Below, piece by piece: positions 8,391 through 15,359 of a stretch of DNA of 21,337 nt (positions are counted from its first letter, which is position 1; each line of letters opens with the position of its first letter). Made by a program: the position numbers and the translations under genes. The stretch spans positions 1 to 21,337 of the forward strand of contig DPKT01000151.1 in NCBI GenBank assembly GCA_003542385.1, read 5' to 3'. The notes beneath the pieces are model-generated. The model worked only from the letters and a program-made list of their open reading frames with translations, did not search any database and had not been told where the DNA came from. The stretch comes from Desulfomicrobium sp. Its GTDB lineage: Bacteria; Desulfobacterota; Desulfovibrionia; Desulfovibrionales; Desulfomicrobiaceae.

Positions 8391-8419
8391 CGGTCTGCCG
8401 CGCATGGCGCGGCAGACCG
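8391..8419 (-). terminator. Strong hairpin between hmcF and the Usp gene
   Basis: Perfect 13-base arms (CGGTCTGCCGCGC and GCGCGGCAGACCG) are separated by only three bases. It lies 15 bases after the hmcF stop on the minus strand. No T run follows, so it looks more like an mRNA 3'-end stabiliser or processing or attenuation point dividing the structural genes from the regulatory tail than like a full intrinsic terminator. Confidence 0.55.
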
Positions 8420-8433
8420 ATGACTCGTCGGAC

Positions 8434-9816
8434 CTATTCCTGAGGCAGAAGGTGTTCGGGCACCTCGACCATCTTGAGCAGAAGGGGCTTCAGGAAGGTC
8501 CAGCGGATGCCGATTTCGAATTCCTCTTCCAGGTCGCGGATGGCGTCCCAGCAGTTGTGGCAGGGGGCGATGACGAACTTCGCGCCCGTGGCCAGGATCT
8601 GCTCGCGCTTCATCTTCAGCGCGACGTTGCGCTGCTTCCGATAGCGGCCGATACCATTGAAGCCGCCACCACCGCCACAACAATAGTTGTGCTCCTTGTT
8701 GGGGGCCATCTCGCGGAAGTCCTCGGCGATGTGCTTCATGATGATGCGCGTGCAGTCGCGCAGGCCGGCGTTCCTGACGTAGTTGCAGGAATCCTGGACC
8801 GTGACGGGCTCCTTGATCTTCTTGGCTGGGTCGATCTTGAGCTTGCCCAGCTCAAGGGCCTCGGCCATCCACTCCACGTAGTGTATGCACTCCACGGGCG
8901 GCTTGCCGTCGGGGCGTCCGGCCCAGTACGGGCCTTCGATGACCGTGGCGCGGTAGGCGTGACCGCACTCGGTGGCGACCATGCGCTTGGGACGCAGGCG
9001 CTCCATGGCCTCGTAGACGGTCTCGACCTGCATCTTGCAGGCTTCCCAGTCGCCGGCGAACATGGACAGACTGGTCATTTCCCAGCCGGAGGAAGGCATG
9101 GTCCAGTTCTCGCCTGCGATATGGAAGAGGATGGCCGCCTCGACGATGTCCTCGGGATAGTGCTTGGCCTCGCGGGCGTTGATCATGTAGACGATGTCCG
9201 CGTCTTCCTTGTCGATGGGGATCTCAAGGCAGGGCCACTCTTCGAGGGCCTCGTCGACCATCCACTCGCAGGTGTCGACGAACTCCTCGACGGTGACGTC
9301 CATCTGGGCGCGGAACAGGCGGTGCATGCCCGATCCGATCTTCAGTTCCCACGGCACGAAGCCCTGGGAGTGCAGCAGGCCGCGCAGGTAGCTGAACATG
9401 ACGCCCATGTCGATGCCGTAGGGGCAGAAGGAGCCGCAACGGTTGCAGCAGGTGCACTTGGACCAGGCCGTGTCCATGCACATGCGCATGAACTCGTTGG
9501 ACACCTTGCCCTTCTGCTTGACGATCTCGCCCAGGGTGGACTGGATCTTGTAGGACGGCACCTGCTTGGGGTCGCGCTCGTTGACGCTGTACAGGAAGCA
9601 GCTGTCGGCACACAGGCCGCAGTGGGCGCAGATGTCGAGCCAGGTCTTGGTTCTGGACTTCATGGTCTTCTGGATGGTCGCCCACAGTGCGTCGGCGTCC
9701 ACATCCAGCTGTTCCATTTCCGCATAGTATTGTCTGCCGTTGCTGTCGGAGAGGAGCGCATCCAGCTCCTCGCGGCAGGAAACGGGCTTCTTATTGCAAA
9801 GTTTTCCTTCGGGCAT
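8434..9816 (-). CDS. hmcF: HmcF, cytoplasmic HdrD-like iron-sulfur subunit of Hmc complex
   Basis: The cytoplasmic electron-output subunit of Hmc, related to HdrD of heterodisulfide reductase. The 460-residue protein has two [4Fe-4S] motifs: CAHCGLCADSC (Cys63, 66, 69, 73) and C-x2-C-x2-C-x3-CP (Cys121, 124, 127, 131). A complete CCG-type motif follows: Cys344, Cys379-Cys380 in YCCGGGGG, then Cys419 and Cys422 in CHNC. The matching first half keeps only ECGHA (Cys284), so probably one non-cubane cluster is bound. There is no signal peptide or membrane helix. AGAGGA precedes the ATG, 17 bases after the hmcE stop. TmcB at 15360-16676 is a colinear paralogue. The physiological electron acceptor in the cytoplasm is not known. 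Confidence 0.94.
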   Translation of the reverse strand: MPEGKLCNKKPVSCREELDALLSDSNGRQYYAEMEQLDVDADALWATIQKTMKSRTKTWLDICAHCGLCADSCFLYSVNERDPKQVPSYKIQSTLGEIVKQKGKVSNEFMRMCMDTAWSKCTCCNRCGSFCPYGIDMGVMFSYLRGLLHSQGFVPWELKIGSGMHRLFRAQMDVTVEEFVDTCEWMVDEALEEWPCLEIPIDKEDADIVYMINAREAKHYPEDIVEAAILFHIAGENWTMPSSGWEMTSLSMFAGDWEACKMQVETVYEAMERLRPKRMVATECGHAYRATVIEGPYWAGRPDGKPPVECIHYVEWMAEALELGKLKIDPAKKIKEPVTVQDSCNYVRNAGLRDCTRIIMKHIAEDFREMAPNKEHNYCCGGGGGFNGIGRYRKQRNVALKMKREQILATGAKFVIAPCHNCWDAIRDLEEEFEIGIRWTFLKPLLLKMVEVPEHLLPQE

Positions 9817-9833
9817 GTTGTGTTCCTCTTGGC

Positions 9834-10508
9834 TTACCAGTCAAAATTGGACTTCATTCCGCCGCGCTTGATCCCGAAATCCATGCCCAGCTGGATGCGC
9901 GTGCAGAAAAAGAGCGCGATGTGGGCCAGCTTGGTGAAGGGTGCGGTCAGAAGCACGATCACGCCGCACAGGATGTGCAGGTTGATCCATAACGAATAGT
10001 TGGCGGTGTGGTACGAGGCCATGATGCCGGAGAAGAGCAGGGTCAGGGTCAGGACCAGCAGCATGACGTCCTTGAAATCCGTCAGAATGCGTACCTCGGG
10101 CAACAGGAAGCGACGCACGGCGATGCCGATGCCGCCCATGAGCGCCGCAATGGCCAGTACGTCGGCCAGGATCTGCGGCATAGACGGCCAGTCGATGCCC
10201 AGGCCGTTTCGGATCATCACGGCGTGGCCTTCCAGGAAGATGGGCACGATGACGAGCCCGATGTGGAAGGCGAAGAACATGAGGGTGAAGATGGGCTTGG
10301 CCCGCCAGCTGTGCGTGCCGAAGGGCAGCAGCCAGCGGTACACGGACCGCACGGCGCCCTTGATGCCATAGTTCATGTGCGGCTTGTAGGCCACGCGGTC
10401 CAGCCGCCAGTCCAGCCCCTTGAAGTAGAGCACCACGCGGGCGGTCAGGCCGACAAAGAATACCGCAAAGGAAATCCAGAGCAGCGGACCAGTCAATATC
10501 TCATACAT
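9834..10508 (-). CDS. hmcE: HmcE, membrane cytochrome b-like subunit of Hmc complex
   Basis: A 224-residue integral membrane protein resembling the NarI/HdrE cytochrome b family, linking the quinone/membrane part of Hmc to HmcF. Five main hydrophobic segments can be seen (about 5-29, 72-92, 112-132, 146-166, 174-198). Candidate haem ligands His82, His95, His167, His178 and His196 are each matched in TmcC at nearly the same spacing; His178 and His196 are 18 apart, as are two haem ligands of NarI. AAGGAG precedes the ATG. The protein ends in DW, as TmcC does. It lies between hmcD and hmcF with short gaps. Confidence 0.92.
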   Translation of the reverse strand: MYEILTGPLLWISFAVFFVGLTARVVLYFKGLDWRLDRVAYKPHMNYGIKGAVRSVYRWLLPFGTHSWRAKPIFTLMFFAFHIGLVIVPIFLEGHAVMIRNGLGIDWPSMPQILADVLAIAALMGGIGIAVRRFLLPEVRILTDFKDVMLLVLTLTLLFSGIMASYHTANYSLWINLHILCGVIVLLTAPFTKLAHIALFFCTRIQLGMDFGIKRGGMKSNFDW

Positions 10509-10543
10509 ACGAATACTCCTTCATTGGTCGAAACGGACCGAGC

Positions 10544-10693
10544 CTATTCCTCTTCCTTGTCAGCGAACCTGTCTTCGTCCCGTTCGGTCACGAACAGCCA
10601 GAAGGCCACGAACGCCACCAGACCAAGGCCCATTCCGACATAGGCCATGCCCTTGGTCCAGAACATGAAGTCATGATACGTCATGAATTCCAT
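10544..10693 (-). CDS. hmcD: HmcD, small single-helix membrane subunit of Hmc complex
   Basis: A 49-residue protein starting MEFMTYHDFMFWTKG, with one membrane helix at about residues 15-35 and a highly acidic tail ending DKEEE. A near-perfect AAAGGAGG site lies seven bases before the ATG. Size, single helix and the position between hmcC and hmcE fit HmcD of D. vulgaris, the smallest Hmc subunit, which has no known cofactor. It begins 12 bases after the hmcC stop and ends 35 bases before hmcE. It is easily missed by gene finders because of its size. Confidence 0.9.
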   Translation of the reverse strand: MEFMTYHDFMFWTKGMAYVGMGLGLVAFVAFWLFVTERDEDRFADKEEE

Positions 10694-10705
10694 TGTACGC
10701 CTCCT

Positions 10706-11875
10706 TTAGTGGGCTTCCTTGAATTCGGGGTGTTCGTGCAGGATCGGCAGCTTGTTCAGGCAGAACCGCAGGACCGTGATTTCCAGAGTGACGATAAACA
10801 CGGTGATCATGATCTCTTCCCAGGCAGGAACGTAGCGGAATTCGGACGGCAGCTGCCAGTTGAAGGCCACCAGGGAGATGTTCAGGCGGTTCAGGACGAT
10901 GCCCAGGACCGTGACGATGGACGCCCAGAAGGCCAGTTTCTGGTTCTTCTCGCGGGCGGCCACTGCGTACATGAGACAGGGCACAAGCACAAAGCCGATG
11001 ACCTCGACCAGGAACCAGGCGCCCCAGCCCGTGGCCAGGTGATGCCAGTTGTCGTCCATGGCCACGCCGATCCACTTCAGGTTGAAGTAGCCGAAAAGGA
11101 CCACGGCCGCAGCCTTGGAGAAGCCCAGGGTCACGCCGGGCGCTTCCTCGATGTGGGTCGCGTCCATCTTGTGGTGCAGGAACTTGTGGGACAGGCCGCC
11201 TTCGAAGATGACCATGGACAGGCCGGCCGGAATGCTCGAAACGAAGAAGAACAGGGCCAGGTACGGGGAGTACCACAGCGGGTGCAGCTTGGAGGGGGCG
11301 ATCAGGTAAAGCCCGCCCAGGGAAGACTGGTGCAGGGTCGACAGGATGACGCCGAAGATGGTCAGGACCAGGGTCAGGCTGTGGGCGTAGTGCCGCATCT
11401 TCTTCCAGCGCAGGGTCTCCCAGACCGCGGGCGAGAACTCGATGGCCAGGACCGTCAGGTACAGGGCGACGCACAGACCCACCTCGAAGAGGAAGGACGT
11501 GGGGCCGGGGTAGATGGTCAGGGGATACGGCAGCCGGTAGTAGCGGCCCAGGTCGTATAGCAGGGCGAAGACGACGAAGGCATAGCCCAGGAAGGCCGTG
11601 GTGATGGCCGGGCGGACCGCCGAATGGTACTTCTTCATGCCGAAGAGGTACACGGCCGCGGAGGTCGTGTAGCCGCCGGCGGCCAGGGCGACGCCGCAGA
11701 GCAGGTCGAAGCCGATCCAGATGCCCCAAGGGTTGTCATCGGTCAGGTTGGTGACGGAGCCGATGCCCATGGTGAAGCGCTTGACGGTCAGCACCAGGCC
11801 GACGGCCAGGATGATGGCCGTCAGGATGTTGGCCGGGGTCCAGAATTTCTTGTCGGGTGTGGTGTGGTGAGACAT
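10706..11875 (-). CDS. hmcC: HmcC, NrfD-like integral membrane subunit of Hmc complex
   Basis: A 389-residue polytopic membrane protein of the NrfD/PsrC family, which binds menaquinone or transmits electrons/protons without cofactors. About ten hydrophobic segments can be traced, beginning with ANILTAIILAVGLVLTV near residue 20 and ending with EIMITVFIVTLEITVLRF near 360. GGAGGA is well spaced for the ATG at 11875; a GTG at 11881 is too close to it. The gene starts 12 bases after the hmcB stop, the usual pairing of an NrfD-type membrane protein with a four-cluster ferredoxin. The hydrophilic loop around 190-215 carries HKFLHHKMDATH, a His-rich stretch. Confidence 0.93.
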   Translation of the reverse strand: MSHHTTPDKKFWTPANILTAIILAVGLVLTVKRFTMGIGSVTNLTDDNPWGIWIGFDLLCGVALAAGGYTTSAAVYLFGMKKYHSAVRPAITTAFLGYAFVVFALLYDLGRYYRLPYPLTIYPGPTSFLFEVGLCVALYLTVLAIEFSPAVWETLRWKKMRHYAHSLTLVLTIFGVILSTLHQSSLGGLYLIAPSKLHPLWYSPYLALFFFVSSIPAGLSMVIFEGGLSHKFLHHKMDATHIEEAPGVTLGFSKAAAVVLFGYFNLKWIGVAMDDNWHHLATGWGAWFLVEVIGFVLVPCLMYAVAAREKNQKLAFWASIVTVLGIVLNRLNISLVAFNWQLPSEFRYVPAWEEIMITVFIVTLEITVLRFCLNKLPILHEHPEFKEAH

Positions 11876-11887
11876 CGCCACTCCTCC

Positions 11888-12946
11888 TTATTGCTCGCCC
11901 GCGTCGGCGGCTTCGGCTTCTTTCTTGCGAGCCTCTTCCGCGTCCTTCAGGGCCTTTTTCACTTCACGATCGACGGCAGCCTGCTTGTCGCGCTCCGCCT
12001 TGTCCATGGCCGCCTTGAGCTTCTTGGCCGCTTCGGCCTGGGCTTCGGCCACGGCTTCCGCCACGGCGTGGTGCTGCTCTTCCTCGAAGATCTTTTCCTT
12101 GCGCTTGGTCAGCGCGTAGGCGCCGGTCAGGAACACGGGCCACAGGCCGACGATGGCCGGGACCACGCCCAGGGGGCCGGAGGTGAACTGCGGGGCGGGC
12201 GTGATGCCCAGGTCCTCGCGCAGGCCGATCTGGGAGAAGGGCGCGCCCGAGATGTAGAGCCAGCTCGTGCCGCCCATCTCGTTCTCGCCGTAGATGTGAT
12301 TGATGTACGTGTCGGGATGCTTGCGGATGCGCTCGCGGGCGATGCTCAGCAGATCCTCGCGCCGGCCGAAGACCAGGGCGCCCTTGGGGCAGTCCTCGAC
12401 GCAGCCGGGGAGCTTGCCTTCCTCGATGCGCGGCTGGCACAGGGTGCACTTGCGCACCCGCGGCGTGACCGGGTCATGGTATTCGTAGGTCGGGATCTCG
12501 AAGGGACAGGCGATCATGCAGTAGCGGCAGCCCACGCACTTGGAGGCGTCGTAGCTTACGGCGCCGGTCTTGTCCTTCTTGAAGGCGCCGACGAAGCAGG
12601 CCGAGGCGCAGGCCGGTTCGAGGCAGTGGTTGCACTGCTGCTTGCGGTAGACCGGCTTGTCGCCGACCGTGAACTTGTTGACCACCGTGAAGGTGTCATG
12701 GTGCGTACGGCGACGCTTGTCCATGACCGTCAGGTCGTCGAAGGGCACGGGCTGGGCCGGCAGTTCGTTGACCTTGTTGCATGCGGCTTCGCACTTTCTG
12801 CAGCCGATGCATTTGGTGCTGTCAAAGAGCACCCCAAAGCTCTCGGGATATCCCGTGAAATGATGAGTTCCACCGGCACTGGCCGAAGACGCCGCCAAAC
12901 AGGCCCCTGCGCCAGCCAGCATGCCAATGAATTTTCTGCGTTTCAT
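11888..12946 (-). CDS. hmcB: HmcB, periplasmic four-cluster ferredoxin subunit of Hmc complex
   Basis: A 352-residue iron-sulfur protein that takes electrons from HmcA to the membrane part. The N-terminus MKRRKFIGMLAGAGA is a twin-arginine (Tat) signal, so it is exported folded. Sixteen cysteines form four [4Fe-4S] sites: Cys46/49/52/56, 105/108/113/117, 137/140/143/147 and 167/170/182/186. One membrane helix lies at about 258-279 (PLGVVPAIVGLWPVFLTGAY) and would anchor it. After it comes a 73-residue Ala/Lys/Glu-rich tail (280-352) predicted to be a long helix or coiled coil, on the cytoplasmic side if the signal puts the ferredoxin part outside. GAGGAG precedes the ATG, 34 bases after the hmcA stop. 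Confidence 0.94.
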   Translation of the reverse strand: MKRRKFIGMLAGAGACLAASSASAGGTHHFTGYPESFGVLFDSTKCIGCRKCEAACNKVNELPAQPVPFDDLTVMDKRRRTHHDTFTVVNKFTVGDKPVYRKQQCNHCLEPACASACFVGAFKKDKTGAVSYDASKCVGCRYCMIACPFEIPTYEYHDPVTPRVRKCTLCQPRIEEGKLPGCVEDCPKGALVFGRREDLLSIARERIRKHPDTYINHIYGENEMGGTSWLYISGAPFSQIGLREDLGITPAPQFTSGPLGVVPAIVGLWPVFLTGAYALTKRKEKIFEEEQHHAVAEAVAEAQAEAAKKLKAAMDKAERDKQAAVDREVKKALKDAEEARKKEAEAADAGEQ

Positions 12947-12980
12947 AGTAGCTCCTCGTTATTGCGACCTTGCAGGCAGG

Positions 12981-14525
12981 TTACTTTTTCGCGGCGTGGC
13001 ATTCGGTGCAGGCCGTGGCCGCCGGCTTCTCGATACCCATCTCCGTATGGCAGCCGATGCACTGCTGGTGATAGGCGGTCTTCAGGTCGGGCTTGGCCTC
13101 CGTCAGGGGGCCGGCGCCCTTGCCGTGACAGCTGACGCACTTGGGCGGGTTGGCCGAAGCGGGACTGTTGTGATGGCAGCCGGAGCAGACGGCGTTGGGG
13201 CTCGCGTGGAAATACGCAGCCATGGCGTCGTCCTTCATGCCTTCCATGATCTTCTGCACGATCTTGCGATGCGGGAACTTGCTGGCCTGGTATTCGTTGG
13301 CCAGAACGCCGATCTCGATGGTCTCGGGAATCTCGTCGACCTTGACGACCGTGTCGGACTTGGCGCGGGTTTCAAAGATCATGGCCGCGGTATTGACCTG
13401 CATGTTCTTGTCCTGGGTCATCTCGGGGCCGGCCGTGAGGCTGACGTGGCACTTGGCGCAGCTGGCCTCGGTCTTCTGACCGGTGCGACCCATGAAGGTG
13501 TGGCAACCGGCGCACTGCTTCTTCTCCTGGGCCTGGGCGTGGCAACCCACGCAGCTTGCCTTGGCGGTCACGCGGTGCATGGCCTGCTCGGTGGTGATGA
13601 AGGCGCCCTCTTCCTTGCCGAGGGAGGTGTGGCACTGGGAACAGGCCACAACGCCCTTGGTCGAGGCGGTGTGATGACAGACCGAGCAGTTCTCGTTCTT
13701 CTCTTCGTGCTTCTTGTGGTTGAAGGGCACGGCGTTGATGAGAGCCGGCTCGGCAGCGGGCTTCGCGGGTTCGGCCGTGAGCAGGAAGAAATCGGACTGG
13801 CCGGCTTCGAGCCTGGGCGCGTCGGCGACCTTCTTGAACGTGGCGCGCACGGAGGCGTCATGGCAGCCGGCGCATTCCACGGGACCGCTGGGCTGCTTGG
13901 CCTTGGCGATCTCCATGTGGCAGGACATGCACTTCTCGTGCGACTGATCCTTGTTTTCGGCAAAGGAAAGATTGCGCTTTTCGGGCTTGTCCTGGGTGTG
14001 GCACTTGGAGCAGTTGTCCTTCTGCCCAGCCGGTGCGGGGACCATCTTGGACGACTGGTGCCTGTAGTGCAGGGACTTGTCGAAGGTCGGCAGCGTGCGG
14101 GACGTTTCCGCAGGCCCGGCATGACATGTCCGGCACTGTCCGCTCTCAGGCCCGCTCTTTTTGCCGGCCTTGGACGTGTCCGTGTGACACTTGATGCAGT
14201 TGTCGTGGTAAACGGCCTTGATTTCGGCTGCGGTCGTGTCTGCCTCGCGCTTGAACTTGGCCGTGACCGTGTTGCCGGTCACCTTGTGGCAGGATTCGCA
14301 CTTCCCTTCGACGGCCTTGGTGTGCTTGTCATGCTCGAACCGGACAACGGGGTACTCGAGATCACCGAACTGCTTGAGCGTGTCGATGGTGACGAGATCG
14401 GCACCCAATTGCTTCGTAGCGACCTCTTCCTGCTTTCCCCCAAGAGCGTTCAGACCGATTCCGGCCACTGCCATGCTTACGCACAGGATTCCGACCCATC
14501 GCAGCATTGGTCTTCCCTTCTCCAT
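12981..14525 (-). CDS. hmcA: HmcA, high-molecular-weight multihaem cytochrome c
   Basis: The periplasmic cytochrome of Hmc, 514 residues, reduced by hydrogenases through cytochrome c3. A signal peptide covers about residues 1-30. I count 15 CXXCH haem sites: residues 76, 110, 131, 172, 199, 218, 280, 295, 325, 338, 356, 447, 463, 489 and 506 (first Cys). They group as cytochrome c3-like domains with 3, 3, 4 and 4 haems plus one isolated site at 356. The HxxH ligand pairs H65/H68, H153/H156 and H270/H273 precede domains I-III; CHH follows only the first haem of the two four-haem domains. The D. vulgaris protein is described with 16 haems. AAAGGAA lies before the ATG at 14525; the ATG at 14507 is an alternative start. 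It is the first gene of the hmc operon. Confidence 0.94.
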   Translation of the reverse strand: MEKGRPMLRWVGILCVSMAVAGIGLNALGGKQEEVATKQLGADLVTIDTLKQFGDLEYPVVRFEHDKHTKAVEGKCESCHKVTGNTVTAKFKREADTTAAEIKAVYHDNCIKCHTDTSKAGKKSGPESGQCRTCHAGPAETSRTLPTFDKSLHYRHQSSKMVPAPAGQKDNCSKCHTQDKPEKRNLSFAENKDQSHEKCMSCHMEIAKAKQPSGPVECAGCHDASVRATFKKVADAPRLEAGQSDFFLLTAEPAKPAAEPALINAVPFNHKKHEEKNENCSVCHHTASTKGVVACSQCHTSLGKEEGAFITTEQAMHRVTAKASCVGCHAQAQEKKQCAGCHTFMGRTGQKTEASCAKCHVSLTAGPEMTQDKNMQVNTAAMIFETRAKSDTVVKVDEIPETIEIGVLANEYQASKFPHRKIVQKIMEGMKDDAMAAYFHASPNAVCSGCHHNSPASANPPKCVSCHGKGAGPLTEAKPDLKTAYHQQCIGCHTEMGIEKPAATACTECHAAKK

Positions 14526-14900
14526 GTGAAAATTCCTTTGTTGAAATCCACTCCGGAAAATTCCGGAAACCACCCTCGCCAAGAGGCACCGCCTCCCGGC
14601 GCCCTCCTCTGTCCCGGAAAAACCAGACCTCGAACATGTCCGCACGAAAGCCGGACAGGAAATTTGAAACAGACTGTTCAGGTATGATTTATTCCGACCT
14701 CGGAGGTATAGAATTCCGAAAATCTCGTCAAGGCTAAATCCATTTTTTCACAATCAAGTCCAGATCCACGGACGGATGAATTTCGGACAATTTTAGTACA
14801 TAATTTCAGAATATTAAATCAAAGACTTGCGCTTGACCCAAGCAGCAAAATATTGGCGGGAGGCTGGCAAAACCCCTTCCGTAAGAGGGAAAAGATACCG
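14526..14900 (-). promoter_or_regulatory. hmc leader and promoter region (no gene)
   Basis: A gene-free stretch between hmcA and the tmc terminator, visibly richer in A and T than the coding parts. It holds a candidate promoter (14705-14731), a near-palindrome TCCGGAAAATTCCGGA at 14552-14567 just upstream of the hmcA ribosome binding site, a hairpin TGTCCG/CGGACA at 14637-14657, and several TTCCG words on both strands. If the promoter is right, the hmc mRNA has a leader of about 170 bases. No small open reading frame with a ribosome binding site was seen. Confidence 0.6.
14705..14731 (-). promoter_or_regulatory. Candidate sigma-70-type promoter of hmcA
   Basis: On the minus strand TTGACG (14731-14726) is followed after 15 bases by TATACC (14710-14705). 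The -35 box is good, but the spacer is one to two bases short and the -10 box is imperfect. Direct repeats ATTCCGA at 14691-14697 and 14713-14719 flank the -10 box 22 bases apart, and a dyad TCCGACCTCGGA covers 14693-14704 near the expected start point, a plausible operator arrangement. Confidence 0.4.
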
Positions 14901-14932
14901 AAAAAAAAACCGGCTTCCTGAACGGAAGCCGG
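14901..14932 (-). terminator. Intrinsic terminator of the tmc operon
   Basis: On the minus strand, 28 bases after the tmcA stop, nine-base arms CCGGCTTCC and GGAAGCCGG with a five-base loop are followed at once by a run of nine T. This is a textbook Rho-independent terminator and separates the tmc transcript from hmc. Confidence 0.93.
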
Positions 14933-14960
14933 GCTTGTCTGTGTGCGGAACTGGCAGGAC

Positions 14961-15353
14961 TTATTTCTTCACGTGGCATTCGCCGCAGGCCACGGGGCCT
15001 TTCTTTTTCTCCACGTGACACTCCTTGCACTGCCGATGGTACGCCATGCGCAGGCCGGGCTGAGAACCCTGGGCCTTGAGGGTGTGGCATTCGGAACAGG
15101 CCTGATCTTCGGAGCTTTCCCCCTCGACGAGCTTGCCGTCCTTGTAGACGTGATGGCACACGGCGCAGTCTTGGATCTCCGCCTTCTCGTTGTGGGTGTC
15201 ATGATCGAAGGCGCTGATGGGGCGTTCCAGGGTTCCGAAGGCCTCGACCTTCAGAACCGTGTCCTCCTGGGAAAAAGCCGGGATGCTGCATAACGTGATG
15301 CAGAGCACGACGGAGCAATAGATTGTGTATCTGTGTAATTTATGTCTCATCAT
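14961..15353 (-). CDS. tmcA: TmcA, type II tetrahaem cytochrome c3
   Basis: A 130-residue periplasmic cytochrome, the electron-entry subunit of the Tmc complex. The signal peptide ends near AFS-QED (residue 28). Four CXXCH sites lie at 63-67, 86-90, 109-113 and 123-127. Sixth-ligand histidines fit bis-His coordination: H51 and H54 (HDTH), H68 directly after the first haem site, and H106. This is the cytochrome c3 plan; placement with tmcB-C-D makes it the type II (TpIIc3) member rather than the soluble type I. Two ATG codons are adjacent (15353 and 15350), with a weak GGGG site; the second has better spacing. It is the last gene of the tmc operon, six bases after tmcB. Confidence 0.92.
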   Translation of the reverse strand: MMRHKLHRYTIYCSVVLCITLCSIPAFSQEDTVLKVEAFGTLERPISAFDHDTHNEKAEIQDCAVCHHVYKDGKLVEGESSEDQACSECHTLKAQGSQPGLRMAYHRQCKECHVEKKKGPVACGECHVKK

Positions 15354-15359
15354 TCACCC

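Noticed and set aside
12921..14687. A 588-codon open reading frame on the plus strand antisense to hmcA/hmcB, and similar long antisense frames at 813-2036 and 8404-9999
   Set aside because: They are shadows of GC-rich genes on the opposite strand. Their products are low-complexity (rich in Gly, His, Leu, Val), have no recognisable domain and no ribosome binding site, while the minus-strand proteins are clear family members.
14740..14756. TTGTGAA on the minus strand near the hmc -35 box, like a Rex half-site
   Set aside because: The second half of the palindrome (TTCACAA after a short spacer) is not present; only two of seven bases match.
14832..14841. TTGACC near 14833 and in the 19002-19026 hairpin, like half-sites of the HcpR (CRP/FNR type) regulator
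   Set aside because: Neither has a properly spaced inverted partner GGTCAA, and the second lies in the loop and stem of a terminator.
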